This document shows, one piece after another, positions 26,928 to 38,165 of a stretch of DNA of 64,000 bases (positions within the stretch are counted from its first letter, which is position 1; every line of letters begins with the position of its first letter). The notes beneath the pieces are model-generated. The model had not been told where the DNA came from. It was given only the letters and a program-made list of their open reading frames with translations, and searched no databases. This DNA comes from Elysia chlorotica (Eukaryota; Mollusca; Gastropoda; Plakobranchidae): positions 659,125-723,124 of the forward strand of contig RQTK01000005.1 of assembly GCA_003991915.1 (NCBI GenBank), in the 5' to 3' direction. The position numbers were made by a program, and so were the translations under genes.

Positions 26928-27140
26928 GCCTCACTTGGTTTGCTGTTGTTTTTAAAGAAATACATGACTGTATTATGTTTCAACTTTGTTATTGTTTTGC
27001 ACAATCTCGTGTGGCCCACCATAAAAAATTTTAATGCGTTATGTTTTTAAAATTATTTCTAGTCTCAGTTGGTTTGCTGTTATTTTTAAAGGAATACATC
27101 ATGACTGTATTATGTTTCAACTTTGTTTTTGTTTGGCACA
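26928..27140. repeat. imperfect tandem duplication, about 135-bp period
   Basis: CTTGGTTTGCTGTTGTTTTT and GACTGTATTATGTTTCAACT occur in both halves with small indels. Confidence 0.8.
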
Positions 27141-27298
27141 CACATTGTAATGATATGAACATGTATTTAATTTTATATATTTTAAAATTTTATGAATAAA
27201 TTTTGAAGAAATATAAAACTATTGGGTTGTTCTTTTTTTTTATTTAAATCGCAGTGAGTGGTGTTTTTTACTGTAGTTCTTTTATTGACTTTTAATGC

Positions 27299-27300
<2 letters not shown>

Positions 27301-27341
<41 letters not shown>

Positions 27342-27371
27342 ATGTGTAATAATAATAATAATAATAATAAT
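27301..27371. repeat. (AAT)n microsatellite
   Basis: Two AAT blocks separated by ACATGTGT. Confidence 0.95.
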
Positions 27372-27534
27372 ATATTATAACGAAACTGAATGGATCAATC
27401 ATTGATTTTGGCTTGCTAGTATCTGATTGAAATCAATACTTAGGCGTCATTATAAATGAATAATAAACTTCGATGTTTGAGAGGAAAAAAAGAAGAGTGT
27501 TTTATCAGAGCCATGTTGAGTCAGAGTGAGCGAG

Positions 27535-27825
27535 TAAATGAGTTGGTTTCTTAATCTCCAATGCCAATAGCAAGTATGTATCGTAGACAAGTCTCAAGAT
27601 TAATGTCTTGACAACTTTTTTGTGTTATGACACTTAAACAGTGTGGAGATATCAGAACTCCTGTCACTGGCAGGCACATGTATACCGATAGCAACCAAAC
27701 CACTAGGGGACGAAACCGAATTAATAAATTCTGTCTAATGATGGGTTTCAAACGAGGAACCTCTCAATTGGGAGACCAAGGCTCTAGCACTTGCATCAGT
27801 TCCCCCTACACAATATGGTTAATGA
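27535..27825 (-). repeat. tRNA-derived SINE, antisense
   Basis: The left end GTTGGTTTCTTAATCTCCAA resembles the antisense SINE 3' end. The right end read on the minus strand has a tRNA-like head with TCGTTTGAAACCC as B box. Confidence 0.5.
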
Positions 27826-28262
27826 GATCAGAATGTTTTAGTTGATGAAAACAAGTTTAAAAAGAAGGAAGGCTATTCATTGCTGGAACAAAGACATTGG
27901 GCATTCAGTAATATATATATACATGTATGTCTATCATTAAAATGAAATAAAAATGGTATGGAGTTGATCAATAATAATTTATGATAGATCATAGTGGCTG
28001 TAGAGACTGCTAGTGCTAGTAGAAACATTCTGCTTTGTCGTGTTTGCTGGTGTATAAACGCAATGCTAGATTATCTCATGCTATTTAACTATTAAGTTAA
28101 CTTATTAAGTGTTTATTTTTCAACAACGTTCTTTCCTCTTCCAGTCTCTTTCCTATCAGAAAAGAATTTGTGTTTTGAGATATTAGTTGTCGAGTATTCT
28201 TCAATCTTTAATACTATAATATTGTACATGGGAGGAGGGGGGGGGGAGAAGAGGATAATAAA

Positions 28263-28338
28263 AGAATTAAAAGAGATTAGAGTGAGATAAAAGCAACGGA
28301 GTTGTTAATTATATCTCACTCTAATCTCTCCTAATTCT
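28263..28338. repeat. hairpin, 27-bp arms
   Basis: 28263-28289 pairs with 28312-28338 with two mismatches around a 22-base loop. A possible foldback element. Confidence 0.75.
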
Positions 28339-28689
28339 TCATATATATACATAGATATAAAAAATTGTGTAATTATATATATATATGTACGTAAATTTTA
28401 AAAGGAAAATTCCATTTAACACTACATGCGGTTTAGTACATTTAGTATAGTAAATCGGTTTGTGAAAATAGCGTGTTAGTGTATTTTTTTCCCTCCTTTT
28501 AATTAAGCGATATTTTCTACGAGCTTGTTAAGCCAAGGGGTATGGTAGATACTAGATTGGTTATCACTAATATCAGGAAAAACACTACAGATAATTTCAT
28601 GTACGGTAGTAGAGAAAATGACAATTACTATTAGATGTTGTAGGTAGATTTGTCGCACCCCCGGAAAGTCAAATTCAAATGGCGCCATC

Positions 28690-28860
28690 AATAAGAAGGC
28701 ACACGACTAGAGTCCTGAACGCAAACGACCAAGAGGTAGACAACGTTGGACATTCAGGAAGACAGTGAGAGGCTTAACGACATGACCTGAATAGGCTGAA
28801 CTGAAATCAAGATGTTGGCTCATGGCTGAGACTGAGATGATTTTATAAAGTATAAAGGGT
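28690..28860 (+). mobile_element. LINE 3' tail fragment
   Basis: PRGRQRWTFRKTVRGL resembles the basic RGR-R-TWR-TV segment at the C-terminus of animal LINE ORF2 proteins. It is followed by stops. Short and decayed. Confidence 0.45.
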
Positions 28861-28898
28861 TTGTAAGACATTTTCCGTTACAGACTTACACTGACTAA

Positions 28899-29622
28899 GG
28901 GCGCGTTTCCACCAAAACAGAAACGAATCGACCCAAACCGACCCGGACCGTTTTTTGTCGGTTCGTTTCCGTTTTGTGTTTCCACCTACCAAACTCTAAA
29001 CCAGAAACGACCCGACCCCTCAGGTTGCACACCAAAGGTGAATGGCACGTTGGGTTTTCCCACGTGGTGGCAAAAGTGAAAAGGGACCGGTAGTAAGAAA
29101 AATAAACTTAATTTTAAACAAATTCTAAAATCTGTATTTTTCATCAAAACCTATTGTTTACGCGTAGACTTTGCTAATTTGAGGGCGCTGATCACGAATA
29201 TGAAATCGGTTTTGAAAAATTCCTTAAAATAAAATAATTTTTTTAACCCGTGGCGGGCTTGTGGCTGATGAGTCACCCAAACGACCCGTCAAAAATGGTG
29301 CAAACCGTATTCCAACCGACTCGAAAAAAGTCGGCCGGAGGCGGGTCGTTTTGGGGACCTCGAACCCACACGTGTTCCGTTCTGAATACTATGTACCCCG
29401 GTAATACTATCTAGACTGAACAATAACCATTCTCTAGGCCAACATTATCAACACTTTAATCACCTTTAGCCCGTGTTTCCACTGAAACAGAAACGAACCG
29501 ACCCAAACCGACCCGACCCTACAAAAAACGGCAATGAAAATAGCACAGCCACAAATAACTAAGAAATCATAGAGAAGTCCGCCAAGGTGTTTCCACCAAA
29601 ACGACCCGCCTCCGGCCGACAT
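28899..29622. mobile_element. GTTTCCACC-type element(s), probably DNA transposon derived
   Basis: Three segments begin with (G)TGTTTCCACC or a variant followed by AAACAGAAACGAACCGACCC-like repeats (28899, 29467, 29585). 29330-29354 is the exact reverse complement of 29596-29620 (25 bp). No coding capacity. It looks like nested or rearranged non-autonomous elements. Confidence 0.55.
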
Positions 29623-29899
29623 TTCAAATGCTGAAGCATGGAACAGAATTAACAAACACTGTAGGGCAGCATGAAGACCTTTCCAAGAGACAAATTTAAA
29701 AAGAAGTGGGGCCGTGAGCATGTCATGTACATACTATCCGAATTCCGATCCACAAGAGACTTGATACAAGTAGGCTTATTTTATTAATTATCAAAGACTC
29801 TGCGGTAAAATCTTTGTTGCTTGAATCATAGGCCTACTATTTTACATTCTGCTGTCAATATCCACGACTCACAGTCACACTCACAGGCGTATAGAAATA

Positions 29900-30290
29900 T
29901 TGAAATAATCAGTAAGTGTATCATTGAGCAGTTACTGGAAGGGCACCCCCTCCCCCTCTTCTATGCAAACTTTGGGTTTCAGAAGGCATTAGACAGCGTC
30001 GACCGTGTTGTCACCTGGAGACTAATGCCCCGCAGAGTCTACTATGGCTTTCCACCAAGTTCGTCGCATTAATCCAACAACTTTATGATGGCTGAGTACG
30101 ATCTTGGTCGTGGTGGTTGACTGGGTTATGAAACCGTGTGCAACAAGTTAACGGACGGGTATCCACGCTTTCAACATCCTGCCTTAGACCAATTTGGATG
30201 TCTAAAGACATGTCGATCTGAAACAGATTTTCAATACCAACATGGAGTCAGTCTTCCTCTATGGCGAAGAAACGTAGCGCGTGATCAAGT
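29900..30290 (+). mobile_element. LINE reverse transcriptase remnant
   Basis: FGFQKALDSVDRVVTW matches RT palm motif A (F-D-KAFDSVDR). Nearby VVDWVMK and, after an internal deletion, IFNTNMESVFLYGEET match later RT segments. Stops and the deletion show it is dead. Confidence 0.7.
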
Positions 30291-30299
30291 GATTGTGTT

Positions 30300-30600
30300 T
30301 GTTTTTACGGCACGTCAGCACAGTAACGACTATACATTTTGTATTGTGCCCATTGTGTCCCTAAGACAGTTAATATAATTATTACACTAACAGCAACGGT
30401 GATACCTTTATCTTCCTGGCTGATAAAAGCATAAAATTTGTGCAATAAAAGATTGGTTAAAAGTGAAGTGTATGTACAACATTTTAAAAGATCCATGTGT
30501 ACGATGATCTCAGATAAATTTTAATGTAGAGGCCGATGTCCTTTAGAAACCTCGGTATTCGCTGACTACAAACATTCAGCAACAGATGCCTCATAAACAT
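30300..30600 (-). mobile_element. 3' region of the RNase H LINE family, copy 3
   Basis: TTTTTACGGCACGTCAGCAC and the following 250 bp match 9678-9960 and 19108-19350, the non-coding 3' part of the RNase H LINE, read antisense. The same opening words recur at 63040. Confidence 0.65.
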
Positions 30601-31254
30601 CCACAACGCTAGGTGGTCTCAAGTCGCCTTAAATAAAGAATCCTTGGATAGAAGTTAAAACAGCCAACCCCCAACGAGACGGAAATCGGTGAGCAAAATG
30701 GGGCTGGATAGGGACCCCCAAACCAGACTTGGCTGTGAAGCAGCAATGCCGAGACAAAAGTAGCTGGCACTGTGGCAGTGGCAGTGGCACAACATGCGCC
30801 GAACTGTGGTCTTGAGCAGGTGATGTATCGGCCTAGATAGACTAATAATTATCAAAATAATAAGAACTCAGTATGTGGTCTTTCTTCTTGATTAGACCTA
30901 TAGATATATTTCGCATGCAGCAACTAAACATTAAATTGATTTTTACTCGGAACTCAAAATTATAAAATCAAACAAAAAGACAAGAAAAGAAAAGCACGTT
31001 AAGCTACGAATTGTCAGTTACATCTCTAGAAGATGATAACAAAAAAGAGAAGCGTCTTTGGTTACCGGAAGTTAGCGGGTGTTTCAAATGGTTATTTTTG
31101 GGTTCTCTCATCTCTCTAACCTACTGGGCCAACAGTCAGAGGTAGAGTATAACATACTTTTGTTTGAATTTAAGCATTTATAGTAATTCGGACCCATGAA
31201 ATCTATTCAAAATTTCGATTTTCATATACGTTAGTATACGAGGCTTTCAATCTT

Positions 31255-31530
31255 AGATTCTATATAGATCTAGAATCTATCAGTATCACCATTTAAAGAA
31301 CACTTAATCATGTCACAACTTGTTTGTAAAAAATCTTGATCAAGATAATAATTAATCCTAGAAAAAAATAGATCTAGATTCTAGATCTAGATCTTGAAAG
31401 AATCTACTAGATTGATCTAGATACCGATATATGCAGATCTATCTCTAGATCTAATGTAGTCTTTATATATCTATCTAATTCTAGATAGATCTAGATTCCT
31501 CTATATTAGTCTAAGATCTAGATCTATATT
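31255..31530. repeat. TCTAGA/AGATCT-rich island
   Basis: Densest such cluster in the window, with self-complementary AGATCTAGATCT words throughout. Confidence 0.75.
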
Positions 31531-31736
31531 TAATCTAGGCATTTCATGAATCATCTTTACTTTAGAAATTTATTCAGAATAAGATTAGGCATTAGTAGTC
31601 TTGATAGATATTTTTTGCAGATTCTAGATCTCTACCCATCATTTCCCTAGATCTAAATTCTATATTGGTATGCTTTAATTAGGTCCCAATTTTAATATTT
31701 TTCTGCTCTTTTTGTCAGCAAATAGTTCTCTTTAAC

Positions 31737-31990
31737 GGGGGGTGCGGTGGCCCTGGGGTAGAACATCGGTTTCCAAAGCAAAAGGTCCGGGTTAGAGCCC
31801 TGGTGATTGCGCTCCCTACTGGTTGGGTTGGTGCCAGTTTAATGTGACCGGCTGAGAGAGGAGTCATGGTATCCCCGCCCTGTCTCGTGTGTGGCAGCAC
31901 ATAAAATTGTCAGCAATCTTGGGGCCCGGCCACAATATAGCCTATACAGTGCTGATGTTGGATGTTAAACCAACTCAACAACAACAACAA
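31737..31990 (+). repeat. tRNA-derived SINE, full-length-looking
   Basis: It starts GGGGGGTGCGGTGG and carries an A-box-like GGGGTAGAACATCGG and a B-box-like GGGTTAGAGCCCTGG. A conserved body (GGTTGGTGCCAGTTTAATG; GTGTGTGGCAGCACATAAAA) follows, and it ends in TTAAACCAACTCAACAACAA. It serves as the reference copy for the other SINEs here. RNA polymerase III would transcribe it, in principle. Confidence 0.8.
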
Positions 31991-32611
31991 TCAACAACCT
32001 CTCTTCCCTTTCCTCTTATATTGACATCGAATGCCATGTCAAACTCAAAGAAAACAATTTTAAACATAGTCTAGCCCTAGGCCTATCTTTGCCTCTAGAT
32101 CCCAATGACTCTCTGATATGGTAATTGCTAATCTATTATTTTCTATAGATATATTTTTTAGCCTTTGGAAACCACTTTGGCACTTATTTTTTACCTTACT
32201 AATGTGGTGATTCTGATGGGAGTAGATTTAGAAGTGAGAATGGACCACAAGGTGATCAGTCTTTCTAGTGAATGAATGAGAATTGCAAAACTGGGCTGTA
32301 TTTATAAAGTCTGGCAAAAACGTGTAAATTTGAGGCAAGGACAATCAGTCATACTTGGCCTTCAATTACAAATATAAATATTCAATTCATAAAAAAATCA
32401 TACTGTACAGTTGCCTCTTATATATATGTATACACTTTCTCTTAGAACTGTTACAGAATCCAGGCCCTTGGAAGTTGTTATCAGCCTGAGTGCACTGTAT
32501 ACATGGTGATAAATTTAACATTTAGATTTTATCACTTATCACATGCAAACAACTTTTTAAAATATTAATTATTATATAAAACTTAGTGAAATTTTCATTT
32601 CCAGATTGAAG

Positions 32612-32728
32612 ATGGAACAGGCCAGCTGTCTTTTAAAGGAGTCATTGCGGGAAATGCTGAGGGCAGCTACTCAGTACCAGTACAATCCTGCCCCGTCACA
32701 ATTATGTTACCTTTTAAAACAACTAGAG
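32612..32728 (+). CDS. CIP2A: CIP2A exon 1, start codon
   Basis: Encodes residues 1-39, beginning MEQASCLLKESLREML, which resembles the vertebrate N-terminus (MDSTACLKSLL from memory). The ATG lies 8 nt after an AG (32604), so a 5' UTR exon may be spliced on upstream. Donor GAG|GTGTGT, phase 0. Another frame here is also open but is not CIP2A-like. Confidence 0.88.
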
Positions 32729-35700
32729 GTGTGTGTCATGGTAGAAAAAGATTCTTTTATGGTTTTGAGCTTGTATGGCATATAATGTTATAAAAATATA
32801 AAACCCTAACTTACTATGATTCTGTTTATATTATAATTTTAGCAAAATTAGATCCATCAATTGTTTGATAACATCAAAGTAAAGAAGGATTTGAGCAACG
32901 TAATTGTAAAACTGCCAAATAAATGTACTGCACCTAGCTGCTAACCATTACGTAATACAGACTTAATACGCATTTGACCTCCCTGAGTATGTTCATCAGT
33001 ATCATGGTTGAAAAATACATTTTTGATGGTTTTCAGCTAAAAGTTGGGTGCCCCGTTGACCAATCACTCCAGTCAGTGCTTGTTGCCATTTTCGACAATA
33101 AATCCTAGTTAGCACAGCCACTTACTGAGCCCATTCACCTTTATAACGTCTCATAAGTACCTCCAGTTCATCGACTGAGCGTCTTATCAACTTGTTGATT
33201 GTCACTTGCAACTCTTTTAAGTAAATTATATGGTAAATAGTTTAATACTATTAGAGCAGTTATAAATGCTTTCGCCTCAGGCAATCTCTCCATCCGGGAA
33301 TCCCCTAGCTTGGTTTACCGGTTTGTTTCCAAGAATCCAATTTTTGGGGGCGAGTCGTTTGACCCATTTAGACTACCATTTTCCGTGTCAAGCGCCAGTC
33401 TCCTTACAGTTCACACTCCAATAGGATTAAACAATTTCATACTTTGTATAGCTAAGTACACTTGTTCCCACTCTTCCACACAGACACACACATCCGTTGG
33501 CAAAGGGCGCATCATTGCGTTTTATTAAGAGATATTGTACACCATACAAGATCTTCATTTCTTTTTTCCATGGTGGGACTGCTTTTTTGTGGGGGGTATT
33601 TTTGGTTTTGTTTATTTTCTTTTGAAATTTACAATAAAACATTATTTTATGAAATAAAAAAAGAATTTTTGAAAATCATCTTTTATTCTTAACATCTATT
33701 GAAGTGATCAGGAAAAAAGCTTTCACTATTTTATGTAAATCTTGCTAACGTGACAGATCATTTGACCACAACCTACATCCTCTGCATTCAAGTAAATTCT
33801 CAGATATCCTGTCTGTTTTCTGTCTGGTTAACAAGAACAATTTTTCAACAATTGAGTGCAACTTTATCTCAAAGTCCAGTGCAGGATATTTCATTGCTAT
33901 TTATTTGACTTATGAATTTAGTTAATTCTTAATCTCACCAGGCATTGCAATCAGCGTGTTCTCGATCCAGCTCCATTCGCCTACTCCAGAGTAATGACCA
34001 GATAGAATGGATTGAATGTTTGACTTTTTTTGTTGATGTCTTGAGGGAGAAGCAGACACCCCTGGACTTAGTTAGACCTGTTTTGAAAACCCTTTGTACT
34101 CTGGGTGAGTTATTTATAAATTTGAAAGCAATTTTGGGTTTCGAATCAATATGTAAAGAAAGTTGCCACCATGTACATGTTAATGTTTATCATTTTTTCT
34201 AATATTTTGAAGATTCTAACTACTACACATGGTTTTCCTCACCCAATCTATCACCCTTTAAACCTTTTAATGCCTTTTGAAGATCGATTATTCCCCCTGC
34301 ATTTAAGGAATTCATAATTGCTTAAATGAGGCTTTGTAAACCCAGATCAGCCCAAGTTTACCTCCATGATATTAACCATCTCTCCCCCCCCCCTCTCTAA
34401 TAATAGTGACAATTAATTATTAATATTAGTTTTTACTAAAAATAATATCCTATGAATCTAAGACTTAGGCTGTACTGTAACTTGTAAGCATTTACAAACT
34501 CCTTTCTTGGATGAAATTGAGTGAAAAGGGGTTCAAGTGATTCAAATGATGTTTTAGACAAAATACATAGTATAACACTTTTCATTTAATAAATTTACTG
34601 TTGATATTGTCTCTTTTTATTATTCACAATACATTCTTTTCTTTGTATCCCCTTTATCCTGAAAGGCGAAAACACACTTTTCACATTTGCATGTAATTTG
34701 CTAACATCATAACGAAAATAAAATAATGAAGGGCGTTCTTATCGTTATTTCAACTATTCTGGAAGCTGTGTTAAGAATTTAAGTTTCGTTGAATTCCGTA
34801 CTTGGATTTATACGGTTAGAAAACAAATTTATATTCACAATTATTTACTTGTACTTATAGCCCATCGCTCCACAAGAAGCATGGGCTGCTGGCAATGGTC
34901 CTCCACAGTCCCCTGTCCTGGGTAGCCAGGTCTTCCCCATCTTCTTAGTGTCTGCATCCAGATCTCTTCGCCAGGTGCTTCTTGGCAGTCCCCAAAATTC
35001 TTTATTTCTGGTGCCTTTAATATTTTACAGACACATTTTGTTTTCATCAAATCCCGAGGTTGCCTCTTTTTAGGGCATGTTTCCATAGTAACAAAAGATC
35101 TGCTGCTCATAATATTTTTATTTTCATAATCCTGAGATATTTTAAAGCTAAAAGTTGATATAAAATATGTGCAATTCGTTTAAAGTCGAAAACTGATCAA
35201 ATCTGCATTTTCAAGTAAATGCTAAGATATCCTGTATGTTTTCTGTCTGGTTAACAAGAACAATTTTTCAGACATTAGGTACAAATTTATCTCAAAGTCC
35301 AGTGCAGGATATTTCATTGCTATTTATTTGACTTATGAATTTAATTAATTGTTAATCTCACCAGGCATTGCAATCAGCGTGTTCTCGATCCAGCTCCATT
35401 CGCCTACTCCAGAGTAATGACCAGATAGAATGGATTGAATGTTTGACTTTTTTTGTTGATGTCTTGAGGGAGAAGCAGACACCCCTGGACTTAGTTAGAC
35501 CTGTTTTGAAAACCCTGTGTACTCTGGGTGAGTTATTTATAAATTTGAAAGCAGGTTTGGGTTTCGAATCAATATGTAAAGAAAGTTGCCACCATGTACA
35601 TATGTTTATTTTTTCTAATATTTTGAAGATTCTAACTACTATGGTTTTCCTCACCCAATCTATCACCCTTTAAACCTTTTAATGCCTTTTGAAGATCGAT

Positions 35701-38021
35701 TATTCCCCCTGCATTTAAGGAATTCATAATTGCTTAAATGAGGCTTTGTAAACCCAGATCAGCCCAAGTTTACCTCCATGATATTAACCCCAATATAAAT
35801 GCTAACAGCTTTGATCATTTTTTTTTAATGTACCATTTATTACTATGTCTATTATGGCAGTCACAACTATAACTTCTACGATTGCTAATATTGGTGTGGC
35901 TGCCATATAATCTGATATAATTCCTAAAAAATATCTGTCTCTATCCATAATACACTAAAAGCTCAAGTTTTTGAACCATTGTCCACTCTTTCAGCTCAAG
36001 CCAGTAACATCCAAAAACTCCTTTATGAAACTTTTAACATTTGTCCAATTCTGGCGGGACAGATTGTGACCCTCAGCTCTCTTGCAGAGGAGGAAGAAGC
36101 ATCTCTTCTTGAGGTATGGAAATCATAGCTGCTTTGTTTTTTACTTGTTGAGTTTTTCAGGAGTCGCAATGACTAACTCCATAACAATATTCTTTTTTCT
36201 TTGTCATGTTTTCTTTTTTTACCTAGAATTTTAGCTTTTCTGTCCATAGTTAACGAATAATTTTACATCTCATCACATTTAAAGCAGTGAGTATAATATA
36301 TAGTTTCATCCATGGCATCAGTGGGATATTTTGTGACTAAAATTTGAAAATTGATTTTTAAAATTCTTTTGCATTTTTTGTTTTTTTAATGTCTTTGTAT
36401 TTTTTTAAACACAGCCCTTTGCTACAGGGTGGCCATGGAAGTAAGATGGTAGGAAAGGGAAATAATGGAGGATCTCTAGCTATTTTCTCCTCTCTTGGTG
36501 TTGGCCAAGAAAGATTTTCTTGCACAAAAATGAGCCTGAACACCATATCTATAATTGTTAAAAAATGTATTTGTCCGTTCTCCACTGGTTGGGTTGGTAT
36601 CAGTATAATGTGACTGACTGAGACAGGAATCATGGTATCTCTGTGTGGCAACATGTAAGATTGGCAGACATTAGTCTTGTGGGCCATCCACAACATGACC
36701 TATATAGTGCTGACGTTGGAAGTTAAGTAATCAACTCAACCCTATTCAGGGATATTACTAGTGGTGTGTCTGGCAAAGTAAATAGCAGCCTCTTCTGACT
36801 CTGAGACAACATGCAGCAATGTTGTTGTTGGGATAGTGTTAAATAATATTGAACATTTGACTTTTCAACTAGACCAAAACTAGTATTAACTGGATTAATG
36901 TATCAAAATATTTTGAAGTTCTTTTTTTTCTTTTTTCTTTCCTGGCTTCTCAATAGGCTTTGAAGCTGTTACAGAAGCTTACCTATGGCAGAAGGGTGGA
37001 TTACCATCAAGATAATATGGAGACTCTTTTGAATTTCCTTGTTGATGTTGTGTAAGTTGTTTCATCTCTATTTTCCCATATAAGATATAAAATTGTGATT
37101 GTTAGCTTGAGTTTTTGACTAGATAATAATTGCATCACAGTACACATATAATAGGAATTATGACTCAAAGAACTAGTTTACAATAGTTGCAATGTTTGTT
37201 AATGAACAATTTTATTGGCTGTGAAACTTTCCTTGTGCCTCCTCTTATGTAACAAAACACAAAATTATCCCTTTCTTTAAAGGTTTAGCAGCTTTGTTGT
37301 TTTTAGAAGCTTAAGATTTTATCTTTGTGAAATATATTTCCCCCACTGCTTGAAATAATTAATTGCACAGAAATTTAATTTTCATTTTGCTTTATTTTAT
37401 TCTGATATATTAATTTTTTGTTACATTCTCTCGCATATAGAATGGAAGGAACAGAGCACCTCTTATCTTCTGCCCTTGGATCACTTGCTAATCTGTGTAG
37501 GAACAATGTCCTTGTCCAATCGGCCATTAACAATTCTGTAAGCATATCTTTTTTTCCTAGTTGAAATGTAATTATTATATATATACGACCCCTACCCATT
37601 TTACCTTCATTTATGTCTGTTTCATTTTTGTTTCTATAAATCTTGAATGCCTAATATTATATTATCTCTATCACTTATTTATATTGGCAGCCGCATAGAA
37701 GTCAAAGAGCCTTGCTGAAGACTCTGTGTTCTTACTTTGACAATGAAAATCAGATGCTGGTCATCTCCTCCCTCAGTACCTTAACAAGCCTCAGTCTGAA
37801 TGATGCAGAGAAACAGAAGGTTAGGATCTCATAGTAAATATCTGTTTCCCTTAATCAGATCACATCAGAATTTGTAGATGCTAGCAGGACTAATAATACT
37901 TACATGAATGCTATCAAACATCCCACCAAGATGTTTAGCTGTTTCAGAAACTTTGTTTAGCTCTGTAAATAATTATGATTATAAAAAAAATACACATTAC
38001 CAACAGGAGCACAAAACTCTC

Positions 38022-38095
<74 letters not shown>

Positions 38096-38101
38096 TCTTC
38101 T

Positions 38102-38165
<64 letters not shown>

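Noticed and set aside
31737..31810. Functional tRNA gene
   Set aside because: A- and B-box-like words are present but the arms do not pair as a tRNA, and a SINE body follows. The same holds for 4655, 21225, 51720, 58030 and 63210.
32604..32760. Alternative plus frame IEDGTGQLSFKGVIAGN
   Set aside because: It is open across CIP2A exon 1 but not phase-compatible with exon 2. The other frame matches the CIP2A N-terminus.
33942..35527. Both exon-2 copies used together as a longer CIP2A
   Set aside because: The 163-nt length forces a frameshift and an early stop in the second copy.
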